In this document: piece by piece, positions 1-5,979 of the stretch | Numbering within the stretch: the stretch's first letter is position 1 | Layout: every line of letters starts with the position of its first letter | Assembly: GCA_046050405.1 (NCBI GenBank) | Contig: JBJOPY010000151.1 | Location: 1-5,979, forward strand | Source: JADKCL01 sp046050405 | GTDB taxonomy: Bacteria > Bacteroidota > Bacteroidia > J057 > JADKCL01 | Length of the DNA stretch: 5,979 nt | Direction of reading: 5' to 3' | Translations under genes and position numbers: made by a program | The notes under the pieces: generated by a model | The model's input: the letters and a program-made list of their open reading frames with translations, nothing else | Databases searched by the model: none | Told to the model about the DNA's origin: nothing

Positions 1-2
1 CG

Positions 3-134
3 CAAGCCGAGTTTTGCGAGCGTCGCGGGGCGGTCGCGGCAACCTTCCAGCACTGGCTTGTACAGGATCCGCCGGGGGAGCCCGCCGGCGCGAACGGCTT
101 CGTGCCGTTGAACATGGTGGAGGGGACGCAGTAG
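3..134 (+). CDS. possible 3' end of an unrecognised upstream gene (partial)
   Basis: An open frame enters from the left edge and ends at a TAG at 132-134. It encodes about 43 residues, beginning QAEFCERRGAVAATFQHWL and ending in NMVEGTQ. Most third codon positions are G or C and the first part looks like an amphipathic helix, both in keeping with a real C-terminus in a GC-rich genome. The stretch containing AATFQHWL vaguely recalls the C-terminal helix of LysR-type regulators, but this is too short to name a family. The other two forward frames are also open for most of this stretch, so coding status is uncertain. If real, this gene ends about 470 bases before crtI and is probably not in the same operon. 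Confidence 0.35.
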   Translation, partial: QAEFCERRGAVAATFQHWLVQDPPGEPAGANGFVPLNMVEGTQ

Positions 135-504
135 GGGATGGATGATCCTATATAGAGGACACCGGTGAGCTTATGCCCCGCTGGACCCGGGAAGACGAGT
201 CAGCAGACAGTGTTGCCCACCAGCCTAACCATGAACCCAGCAACAACCACATGACCCGGGTGATCACACAGCAGGGAAGGGAGGATCGGAGCGGAAGCGT
301 GTGAAACTTGCGGGATGCGCCATCAGGAATCCAGCGGGAAATGAGCCCCGGCGCATTCCTGGAAGTCCGAGCCAGCCAGCAGCCTGCCGCAAGGGAAGGC
401 CGAGGAGCCCCATTGCGCCAGCCTTACACAAAAAGGCGAGGACATTCTCAAGCCCGGAGAAGCCGAGGAAAGCAATGAAAGCCCCCATGTTTTCAGGCAC
501 CTGA

Positions 505-575
505 TTTACAGCACCTTGCAAATCTAAAAATGATTTTCATCAACTTTTTTCCAACAAGAACCCATAAAAAGTTTA
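505..575 (+). promoter_or_regulatory. probable promoter zone of the crt operon
   Basis: This is the only clearly AT-rich stretch in the window and it lies just ahead of the first operon gene. Candidate elements are TTTACA (505-510) and TTGCAA (516-521) on the -35 side. On the -10 side are TAAAAA (525-530) and CATAAA (563-568). No pair has both good matches and normal 17-nt spacing. Bacteroidota promoters have a different -33/-7 consensus, and I do not find a clean copy of that either. The zone is supported by composition and position only, not by an exact promoter. Confidence 0.3.
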
Positions 576-579
576 CCTT

Positions 580-584
580 GGAGG
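580..584 (+). promoter_or_regulatory. GGAGG, possible ribosome binding site of crtI
   Basis: This is the only strong Shine-Dalgarno-like word directly ahead of any gene start in the window. It lies 18 nt before the preferred ATG (603), which is longer than usual. It lies only 3 nt before an in-frame TTG at 588, which is shorter than usual. A weaker GGGG (590-593) sits 9 nt before the ATG. The spacing therefore does not settle the start. Confidence 0.3.
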
Positions 585-602
585 CCTTTGGGGCAATATC
601 GC

Positions 603-2084
603 ATGGGTAAGAAAGTCATTGTCATCGGTTCGGGTTTCGCAGGATTGTCCGCTGCGGCGCATCTTGCACAGAAGGGATACGCGGTCAAGGTCGTGGAAAA
701 ACATGACAGGGCAGGCGGTCGTGCGCGGACATTCGAGCAGGCCGGGTTCCTGTTTGACATGGGCCCCAGCTGGTATTGGATGCCGGATGTGTTCCAGCGT
801 TTTTTTCAGCAGTTCGGCAAGTCCGTCGGCGATTACTATGACCTTGTCCGCCTGGATCCTTCCTACCGCATCTGGTTTGGGGAGGGGGACCATGTGGATC
901 TGCCTGCGGACATGGACGGGATGTCCGCCCTCTTCGAGTCCATGGAGAAGGGGGCTGCGCAGAAACTCGGCCAGTTCCTGAAGGAGGCCGCCTACAAGTA
1001 TGAGGTCGGCATCCACGACCTGGTCTATCGCCCGGGGCGTTCCTGGTGGGAGTTTGCGGACTGGCGGGTGATGAAGGGTGTTTTTCGCCTGGATTTGTTC
1101 CGCTCGTTCTCCAGCCATGTCCGCAAGTACTTTCAGAATCCCCGGCTGGTCACGATGCTGGAGTTCCCCGTCCTCTTCCTGGGTGCCAAGCCGTCCCATA
1201 CCCCGGCGCTGTACAGCCTGATGAACTATGCGGACATGGTGCTGGGCACCTGGTACCCCATGGGGGGCATGTACAGGATCATCGAGGGGATGGTGGACGT
1301 GGCAAGGTCCCTCGGGGTGGAGTTCGAGATGAATGCCGAGGTCCAGCACATTGATGTCCGGGACGGGTTGGCGCGCAGGGTGCAGCTGGCAGGCCGCGCA
1401 CTGGAGGCTGACATCGTCGTCGGCGGTGCAGACTACCACCATGTGGAGCAGGATCTGCTGCAGCCGGAATTCAGGTCCTACACGGAATCCTACTGGGACC
1501 GGAGGGTGATGGCCCCCGGATGCCTGCTCTTCTACATTGGTGTCAACCAGCGCCTGGAAGGCCTGCTCCACCACAACCTGTTTTTTGATGCGGACTTTGA
1601 GCAGCATGCGACGGAGATCTACGATCGTCCCCAGTGGCCCTCGCATCCGCTCTTCTATGTCTGCTGTCCCTCGAAGACCGACCCGTCCGTCGCCCCCGAG
1701 GGCTCCGAGAACCTGTTTGTACTGATTCCATTGGCTCCGGGGCTGGGCAATGACACGGAGGAGATGCGCGAACGCTATTACCACATGGTGATGGCACGCC
1801 TGGAGAAGATGACGGGGCAGGCCATCCGGCCCCATGTCGTCTATCAGCGCAGCTACGCCCATCGTGACTTCGAGCAGGACTATCACGCCTACCGCGGGAA
1901 TGCGTACGGCCTGGCCAACACGCTTCGTCAGACTGCGGTCCTGAAGCCGTCCATCAAGTCCAGGAAGGTCAGCAATCTCTTCTACACGGGCCAGCTCACG
2001 GTTCCCGGCCCGGGTGTCCCCCCCTCCCTGATCTCGGGGCATGTGGTGGCGGAGGAGATTGCCAGAGAATTTAAAATCAAATAG
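603..2084 (+). CDS. crtI: phytoene desaturase (CrtI type)
   Basis: This FAD-dependent desaturase/isomerase should convert colourless phytoene into lycopene at the cytoplasmic membrane. The 493-residue protein has the usual CrtI length. It opens with a dinucleotide-binding fold: VIVIGSGFAGL at residues 5-15, an acidic residue closing the second strand (E32), then GGRA at 38-41. It closes with the family's FAD-contact motif TGQLTVPGPGVPPSLISG at about 462-479. The interior text GPSWYWMPDVFQRFF and RLDPSYRIWF matches Bacteroidota CrtI as I know it. I chose ATG 603 because MGKKVIVIGSGF places the fold at the normal distance from the N-terminus. An in-frame TTG at 588 would add MGQYR and cannot be excluded. 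It is the first gene of the operon, ends 2 nt before crtB, and has no frameshift or missing motif. The exact number of desaturation steps cannot be read from the sequence. Confidence 0.94.
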   Translation: MGKKVIVIGSGFAGLSAAAHLAQKGYAVKVVEKHDRAGGRARTFEQAGFLFDMGPSWYWMPDVFQRFFQQFGKSVGDYYDLVRLDPSYRIWFGEGDHVDLPADMDGMSALFESMEKGAAQKLGQFLKEAAYKYEVGIHDLVYRPGRSWWEFADWRVMKGVFRLDLFRSFSSHVRKYFQNPRLVTMLEFPVLFLGAKPSHTPALYSLMNYADMVLGTWYPMGGMYRIIEGMVDVARSLGVEFEMNAEVQHIDVRDGLARRVQLAGRALEADIVVGGADYHHVEQDLLQPEFRSYTESYWDRRVMAPGCLLFYIGVNQRLEGLLHHNLFFDADFEQHATEIYDRPQWPSHPLFYVCCPSKTDPSVAPEGSENLFVLIPLAPGLGNDTEEMRERYYHMVMARLEKMTGQAIRPHVVYQRSYAHRDFEQDYHAYRGNAYGLANTLRQTAVLKPSIKSRKVSNLFYTGQLTVPGPGVPPSLISGHVVAEEIAREFKIK

Positions 2085-2086
2085 AG

Positions 2087-2929
2087 ATGAACAGCAAAGC
2101 ACTCTTTGACAAGGTTTCCTTCGAGACGAGCAAGCTCACCACCGAGGCGTACAGCACCTCCTTTGCCATGGGGATCCGATTCCTGGGCAAGCGATTCCGT
2201 GCCCCCATCTACGCCATCTATGGGTTCGTACGGTTTGCCGATGAGATCGTGGACACCTTTCATGACTATGATAAAGCGGAGCTGCTGAGGAAGTTCAGGG
2301 AGGACACCGAGGAGGCGATCCGGAAGGGGATCAGCCTGAACCCGATCCTGAACGCCTTCCAGTCCGTGGTGCGGCAGTACCAGATTCCCCATCATTTGAT
2401 TGCGACCTTCATGGACAGCATGGAGATGGACCTGACCGACCGCCGCTATGACCAGCCCGCCTTCGAGCGCTACGTCCTGGGATCTGCCGAGGTGGTGGGG
2501 CTGATGTGCCTCTGCGTGTTTCTGGATGGGAACACCGAGCGGTATGAACAGCTCCGCCAGGATGCGATGCGCCTGGGGAGCGCGTTCCAGAAAATCAACT
2601 TCCTCCGTGACCTGAAGGCGGATTACCAGTCCCTGGGCCGGATCTACTTCCCGGGCTTGAACGTGGAGAAGTTCGATGCGGCCACCAAATCCGCCATCGA
2701 GTCAGGCATCCAGGAGGACTTCGACTGCGGGCTGAGAGGGATCAAGCGCCTGCCCAAGGATTCCCGCTTCGGGGTCTATGTGGCCTACGTCTATTACCAT
2801 CGGCTGTTCCTGAAGATCAAGTCCCTGCCGCACCACCGCATCCTGCAGGAGCGGATCCGCATCCCCAACCAGCGGAAATATGCACTCTTCGTGGGTTCAT
2901 ACTTCCGTCATCAATTCAACATCATCTGA
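2087..2929 (+). CDS. crtB: phytoene synthase
   Basis: CrtB joins two geranylgeranyl diphosphates head-to-head to make 15-cis-phytoene, the committed step of C40 carotenoid synthesis. The 280-residue protein shows the squalene/phytoene synthase signatures: an N-terminal AYSTSF (21-26) and the first Asp-rich Mg-diphosphate motif DEIVD (52-56) preceded by YAIYGFVRFA. It also has YVLGSAEVVGLM (129-140) and the second Asp motif DLKAD (175-179) inside NFLRDLKADYQSLGRIYFP. All catalytic aspartates are present. A related squalene synthase or diapophytoene synthase is possible by fold alone, but the flanking crtI, crtD, cruF and crtZ argue for phytoene. Its ATG lies 2 nt after the crtI stop with no Shine-Dalgarno at normal spacing, so it is probably translated by coupling to crtI. 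The next gene, idi, follows within 20 nt. Confidence 0.94.
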   Translation: MNSKALFDKVSFETSKLTTEAYSTSFAMGIRFLGKRFRAPIYAIYGFVRFADEIVDTFHDYDKAELLRKFREDTEEAIRKGISLNPILNAFQSVVRQYQIPHHLIATFMDSMEMDLTDRRYDQPAFERYVLGSAEVVGLMCLCVFLDGNTERYEQLRQDAMRLGSAFQKINFLRDLKADYQSLGRIYFPGLNVEKFDAATKSAIESGIQEDFDCGLRGIKRLPKDSRFGVYVAYVYYHRLFLKIKSLPHHRILQERIRIPNQRKYALFVGSYFRHQFNII

Positions 2930-2948
2930 TCCCATGCTTGGTTCACAC

Positions 2949-3506
2949 ATGAGCGCAGTGCAGGTGGTCCTGGTGGATGCCGAGGACCGCGAGATCGGGC
3001 GGATGGAGAAGCAGGAGGCCCATGTGAAGGGAAGCCTCCACCGGGCGTTCTCCATCTTCGTCTTCAATTCCGAGGGAGAGATGCTCCTGCAGCGCCGTGC
3101 CCCGGGGAAATACCATAGCGGCGGCCTCTGGAGCAATACCTGCTGCGGCCACCCCCGGCCAGGGGAAGGGCTGGAGGAGGCTGCCCTCCGCCGGTTGCAG
3201 GAGGAGATGGGGTTCCAGTGCCCCCTCGCGCATGCCTTCTCCTTCATCTACCGCGAGGAGGTCGGTGCGCTGGTGGAGCATGAGCTGGACCATGTCTTCA
3301 TCGGAACCTATGACGGAGCGATGGCAATCAATCCCGGGGAAGTGTCCGAATGGAGGGCCGTGCCCATGGCATCGCTGGTGCGGGAGGTGCGGGACCTTCC
3401 CGGGGACTATACCGTCTGGTTCCGGATCTGCCTGGACCGCGTGGGCCGCCACCGCGGCATGGAGGCGCAAGGCAGCAGCCTGGAACACACGTCCACCCTT
3501 CATTAG
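2949..3506 (+). CDS. idi: isopentenyl-diphosphate delta-isomerase, type I
   Basis: This enzyme interconverts IPP and DMAPP, supplying the starter unit for prenyl-diphosphate chains in the cytosol. The 185-residue Nudix-fold protein has the type I hallmarks: LHRAFSIFVFN (30-40) and WSNTCCGHP (61-69). C66 aligns with the catalytic cysteine of the E. coli enzyme. The Nudix-like helix GEGLEEAALRRLQEEMGF spans 72-89, and EHELDHVF (110-117) carries the two metal and catalytic glutamates E110 and E112. I chose the ATG at 2949 (MSAVQVVLVDAEDREIG) because it matches the normal N-terminus. An ATG at 2934 adds MLGSH, and a start inside crtB at 2880 is unlikely. Neither ATG has a Shine-Dalgarno. The C-terminus ends in a polar tail (GMEAQGSSLEHTSTLH) that looks non-conserved. 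Its place inside the operon couples precursor supply to pigment synthesis. Confidence 0.94.
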   Translation: MSAVQVVLVDAEDREIGRMEKQEAHVKGSLHRAFSIFVFNSEGEMLLQRRAPGKYHSGGLWSNTCCGHPRPGEGLEEAALRRLQEEMGFQCPLAHAFSFIYREEVGALVEHELDHVFIGTYDGAMAINPGEVSEWRAVPMASLVREVRDLPGDYTVWFRICLDRVGRHRGMEAQGSSLEHTSTLH

Positions 3507-3515
3507 ATCCGGGCA

Positions 3516-4982
3516 ATGGCAGAGGCAATCGTCATCGGAGCTGGAATCGCCGGTATCGCGGTATCGGTCAGGCTCGCCCTGAAGGGCTGGAAGGTCACGG
3601 TCCTGGAGGCAAATCCATACCCGGGCGGCAAGCTCAGTTCCTTCGAGATCCAGGGTTTCCGGTTTGATGCAGGGCCCTCCCTGTTCACCCTGCCCCAGCT
3701 CGTGGATGAACTGTTTGAGCTGGCGGGGCGCCGGGCAGCGGACCACTTCAGGTACCGCAGCCTGGAGCTGGTCTGCCGGTACTTCTACGAGGACGGCACG
3801 CGGCTGGACGCATGGGCGGACCCGGACCGCTTCGCGGAGGAGGTCGAGAGCAAATTGGGGGTGCCTGCGAGCGACCTGAGGGCGCATCTGGATGCGGCCC
3901 GCGTCAAGTATGCGCTGACCAAGGGAATCTTCCTGGACCGGTCGCTCCATCGCATCGGCTCCTACCTGCGTGGGGAGGTCGTCTCCACCCTGCTCCAGGT
4001 GGGCAGGCTGGAGATGGGCCGCTCCCTGCATGCGGTCAATGCGCGCAGGTTCAGCGACGATCGCCTGGTGCAGCTCTTCGACCGCTATGCCACCTACAAT
4101 GGCTCCAACCCTTATGCCGCGCCGGGCGTGCTGAACCTGATCCCGCACCTGGAGCATGGGATCGGGGCCTTCTTTCCGGAGGGGGGCATGGTGGCCATCA
4201 CCGACAGCCTCGTCCGGCTGGCGAGGGACCTGGGCGTGAATTTTGAATTGGGGAGGCGGGTGGACCGGATCCTGGTGGAGGATGGGGCCGCGGTCGGCGT
4301 CCTGGTGGGGCAGGAGAGGAGGGAGGCGGAGTTGGTCGTCAGCAACATGGACATCGTCCCCACCTATCGCCACCTCCTGCCTGGCCAGAGGGCCCCAGAG
4401 AAGACCCTGGCACATGAGCGCAGCAGCAGCGCGCTGATCTTCTACTGGGGGATCCGCCGGGCATTCCCTGAACTCGATGTGCACAACATCTTCTTCTCCG
4501 GGGATTACCGTGCGGAGTTCGATGGAATCTTCGGTACCGCCGGCCTGTCCGGCGACCCGACAGTCTATGTGCATGTGAGCGCGAAGGTGGAGCCGTCCGA
4601 TGCCCCTGAGGGGATGGAAAACTGGTTCGTGATGATCAATGTCCCCGGGAACCGCGGCCAGGACTGGGAGGCCATCATCGCTGCCAGCAGGGAGAGAATC
4701 CTGGCCAAGCTGAGCCGGATCCTCCGCCAGGAGATCCGTCCCCTGATCGTCTGTGAGGACATCCTGGATCCGAGGTCGATCGAGTCTCGCACGGGTTCCT
4801 TCCAGGGGTCGCTGTACGGTGCAAGTTCGAACAGCCGGCTGAGCGCCTTCCTCCGCCATCCCAATTTCAGCCGCCGCATCAAGGGGCTGTTTTTCTGCGG
4901 CGGCAGCGTGCATCCGGGCGGCGGAATCCCGCTCTGCCTGCTCAGTGCCAGGATCGTGGCCTCAATGGTAAACCCTGCATGA
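3516..4982 (+). CDS. crtD: carotenoid desaturase, CrtD-like (CrtI family)
   Basis: This is a second FAD-dependent carotenoid desaturase, 488 residues, distinct from the first. It has the N-terminal fold IVIGAGIAGIA (5-15), E31 closing the second strand, and PGGKLSSFEIQGFRFDAGPS shortly after. Its C-terminal motif GGSVHPGGGIPLCLLSA (462-478) differs from the PGPGVPPSLISG ending of CrtI. From what I know of the family, the SVHPGGGIPLCLLSA ending is typical of CrtD, the 1-hydroxycarotenoid 3,4-desaturase studied in marine flavobacteria making myxol-type pigments and in purple bacteria. The overlapping cruF gene supports this, because CruF would make the 1-hydroxy substrate. Alternatives are a second phytoene/zeta-carotene desaturase or a methoxyneurosporene-type enzyme. 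It starts 9 nt after idi with no clear Shine-Dalgarno, and its TGA overlaps the next ATG. Confidence 0.85.
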   Translation: MAEAIVIGAGIAGIAVSVRLALKGWKVTVLEANPYPGGKLSSFEIQGFRFDAGPSLFTLPQLVDELFELAGRRAADHFRYRSLELVCRYFYEDGTRLDAWADPDRFAEEVESKLGVPASDLRAHLDAARVKYALTKGIFLDRSLHRIGSYLRGEVVSTLLQVGRLEMGRSLHAVNARRFSDDRLVQLFDRYATYNGSNPYAAPGVLNLIPHLEHGIGAFFPEGGMVAITDSLVRLARDLGVNFELGRRVDRILVEDGAAVGVLVGQERREAELVVSNMDIVPTYRHLLPGQRAPEKTLAHERSSSALIFYWGIRRAFPELDVHNIFFSGDYRAEFDGIFGTAGLSGDPTVYVHVSAKVEPSDAPEGMENWFVMINVPGNRGQDWEAIIAASRERILAKLSRILRQEIRPLIVCEDILDPRSIESRTGSFQGSLYGASSNSRLSAFLRHPNFSRRIKGLFFCGGSVHPGGGIPLCLLSARIVASMVNPA

Positions 4983-5620
4983 TGGCACTCATCCGCACCT
5001 ATCTCCCCATCTTCTCCGTCGGCATCCTCGTGGTGCTCTACACGGTGGGGATCTGGGGGCTGAACAGTGGCCACCGGGACTGGTTCCTGGCTGCCACGCC
5101 GCTGACCCTCGTGCTGTCCACCGGCTTCCTCCTGCTGAACCATCAGGGTTGGAATGGCCGGTTCCTGGCCGGGATGGCTTTCTGCTGCCTGTCAGGCTTC
5201 TTCATCGAGGTCCTGGGGGTCAGGACGGGGCTTATCTTTGGGAACTATGCCTATGGGGAGACCCTGGGCCTTCAAGTCTGGGAGGTGCCCCTCGTGATCG
5301 GCCTGAACTGGCTGCTGCTGCTCTACACCACGAGCAGCCTGGCGGAGCGGCTGGCCCTGCCGAAGGCGGTGCAGGCGGGGCTGGCAGCCCTGGCGATGAC
5401 CTTGCTGGACGTGCTCATCGAGCCTGTCGCGATGCGCCTCGACTTCTGGCAATGGGAAGATGGCCGGGTCCCGCTTCAGAACTTCATGGCCTGGTTCCTC
5501 GTATCCCTCGTGCTCATCCTCCTCTTGCGGGGGTTTGGGTTTGAGAAGCGGAATCCCATCGCGGCCGCCCTCCTCCTGCTTCAGTTTTTCTTCTTTGGAA
5601 CCCTTAATCTGTCACTCTGA
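4979..5620 (+). CDS. cruF: CruF-type carotenoid 1',2'-hydratase (membrane protein, DUF422-like)
   Basis: This 213-residue, strongly hydrophobic protein has about six or seven membrane segments, roughly at 9-28, 36-53, 62-80, 103-118, 131-147, 169-184 and 191-210. Conserved blocks I recognise from the CruF/carotenoid biosynthesis family are IEVLGVRTGLIFGNYAYG (76-93), PLVIGLNW (104-111), DVLIEPVA (144-151) and DFWQWEDGRVPLQNFMAWF (155-173). Family members add water to the psi-end of monocyclic or acyclic carotenoids. Examples are gamma-carotene in cyanobacterial myxol synthesis and bisanhydrobacterioruberin in haloarchaea. The carotenoid context makes hydratase the best call, with substrate inferred. 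ATG 4979 overlaps the crtD stop as ATGA, and a second ATG at 4982 is possible. There is no Shine-Dalgarno, so translation probably reinitiates from crtD. It ends 1 nt before crtZ. Confidence 0.86.
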   Translation: MMALIRTYLPIFSVGILVVLYTVGIWGLNSGHRDWFLAATPLTLVLSTGFLLLNHQGWNGRFLAGMAFCCLSGFFIEVLGVRTGLIFGNYAYGETLGLQVWEVPLVIGLNWLLLLYTTSSLAERLALPKAVQAGLAALAMTLLDVLIEPVAMRLDFWQWEDGRVPLQNFMAWFLVSLVLILLLRGFGFEKRNPIAAALLLLQFFFFGTLNLSL

Positions 5621-5621
5621 T

Positions 5622-5979
5622 ATGTTGTTGATCGTTCACATCGCCGTCTTGATCGCCACGTTTTGCTTCATGGAGTTCGTGGCTTGGTTCGCCCATAAAT
5701 ATGTGATGCATGGATTCCTGTGGTATCTCCACAGGGACCATCACCAGAAGGAGCCCGGGTTTTTTGAGCGGAATGATTCCTTCTTCCTGCTGTTCGCCAT
5801 CCCGAGCTGGCTGCTGATCATGACAGGGGCCATGGCGGGCAGTGACATCCGTATCTGGATCGGTGCCGGGATCGCCTTGTATGGATTCGCTTATTTCCTG
5901 GTGCATGACATTTTCATCCACCCCTCGGCGGACACGACCTCTGCGGTGCAGAACCCTCCCAACTGCACGACGGCGTCTT
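5622..5979 (+). CDS. crtZ: beta-carotene hydroxylase CrtZ (partial, possible frameshift)
   Basis: CrtZ is a di-iron membrane hydroxylase that adds 3-OH to beta-ionone rings. It belongs to the fatty acid hydroxylase superfamily. The start ATG lies 1 nt after the cruF stop. Visible His motifs are HKYVMH (25-30, HX4H), HRDHH (37-41, HX2HH) and HDIFIH (95-100, HX4H). They are embedded in the near-invariant text MEFVAWF and GFLWYLHRDHHQKEPGFF. Hydrophobic segments lie at about 2-21, 53-71 and 78-94. The last His box (HKxHH) would lie beyond the window. After H100 the frame reads PSADTTSAVQNPPNC, which is unlike the family. Dropping one base from the CCCC at 5921-5924 gives the Arg-rich text PRRTRPLRCRTLPTARRRL, closer to the usual basic segment. 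The gene may thus carry a frameshift or a sequencing error near its 3' end. Confidence 0.88.
   Translation, partial: MLLIVHIAVLIATFCFMEFVAWFAHKYVMHGFLWYLHRDHHQKEPGFFERNDSFFLLFAIPSWLLIMTGAMAGSDIRIWIGAGIALYGFAYFLVHDIFIHPSADTTSAVQNPPNCTTAS

Larger units (their letters stand above)
135..602. other. long leader without a recognisable gene
   Basis: No convincing gene is seen on either strand. The short open frames here are a 67-residue Arg/Pro/Ala-rich one starting with GTG at 301 and an 85-residue antisense one at 264-521. Both have compositions typical of chance translation. The stretch contains the 8-bp palindromes CTATATAG (148-155), ACCCGGGT (254-261) and GTGATCAC (259-266). It also has three irregularly spaced copies of a word close to AAGGCCGAGGA (396-406, 433-442, 460-469). 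Base composition changes from GC-rich to AT-rich at about 500. It probably holds the operon's control region and 5' untranslated leader, possibly with remnants of older sequence. I see no rho-independent terminator, tRNA or riboswitch that I can name. Confidence 0.4.

Noticed and set aside
73..93. CGCCGG/CCGGCG inverted repeat
   Set aside because: It is a short stem in GC-rich, probably coding DNA with no T-run after it, so it is not a terminator.
287..330. Resemblance to a group II intron domain V (GAGCGG...GTGTGAAACTTGC)
   Set aside because: It has a GAAA that could be a tetraloop, but the flanking arms do not pair and there is no maturase gene nearby.
301..504. 67-residue forward open frame with GTG start in the leader
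   Set aside because: Its Arg/Pro/Lys/Ala-rich composition looks like chance reading. It has no domain and ends about 100 nt before crtI.
264..521. 85-residue hydrophobic open frame on the minus strand in the leader
   Set aside because: It is somewhat membrane-like (GAFIAFLGFSGLENVLAFL) but has no ribosome binding site and no family I recognise. Its C-terminal half is Pro/Arg/Phe-rich. It is not supportable as a gene.
573..2102. 509-codon open frame on the minus strand opposite crtI
   Set aside because: It is a shadow of crtI, whose motifs are complete. The antisense translation is His/Val/Arg-rich with no domain, and it begins within the crtB start region.
2880..2948. N-terminal extension of idi starting inside crtB
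   Set aside because: It would overlap crtB by 50 nt and add MHSSWVHTSVINSTSSDP-type residues that are not part of the Idi fold. The ATGs at 2949 or 2934 fit the family.
2943..4913. 656-codon open frame on the minus strand opposite idi and crtD
   Set aside because: It is the mirror of two well-recognised genes with high G/C at third positions. Its translation is rich in His, Gln, Pro and Asp with no recognisable domain.

Overview
The window is most of a carotenoid biosynthesis operon, all on the + strand, preceded by a leader of about 470 bases in which I see no gene. Six genes follow one another almost without gaps: crtI (phytoene desaturase), crtB (phytoene synthase), idi (type I isopentenyl-diphosphate isomerase), a second CrtI-family enzyme best called CrtD (1-hydroxycarotenoid 3,4-desaturase type), a CruF-type membrane carotenoid hydratase, and crtZ (beta-carotene hydroxylase), which runs off the right edge.

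Likely organism: a GC-rich member of the Bacteroidota or a close relative (Hymenobacter/Saprospira/Rhodothermia-like). The protein sequences resemble the CrtI, CrtB, CrtD, CruF and CrtZ of that group as I remember them. The gene content matches its carotenoid clusters. Internal genes lack recognisable Shine-Dalgarno sequences, which is also usual there. No 16S or other marker is present, so the phylum is an inference.

Layout: 3-134 may be the 3' end of an unrecognised upstream gene. 135-602 is leader DNA with an AT-rich patch (about 505-575) that is the likely promoter zone. 603-5979 is the operon. Junctions are crtI/crtB 2 nt gap, crtB/idi 4-19 nt gap, idi/crtD 9 nt gap, crtD/cruF ATGA overlap, cruF/crtZ 1 nt gap, so translational coupling is expected throughout.

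How the genes fit together: Idi balances IPP and DMAPP for prenyl-diphosphate synthesis. CrtB condenses two GGPP into phytoene, and CrtI desaturates it to lycopene. A lycopene cyclase, not in the window, would close one end. CruF would hydrate the open psi-end (1'-OH), CrtD would desaturate next to it (3',4'), and CrtZ would hydroxylate the beta-ring. This toolkit predicts a monocyclic hydroxylated xanthophyll of the saproxanthin/myxol type. crtE and the cyclase are not seen here.

The most notable anomaly is in crtZ. Its reading frame follows the family closely up to about residue 100, then loses the expected Arg-rich sequence immediately at a run of four C (5921-5924). The +2-shifted frame is Arg-rich. 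This suggests a frameshift, either real or from sequencing. I found no mobile element, CRISPR, RNA gene or clearly new system.
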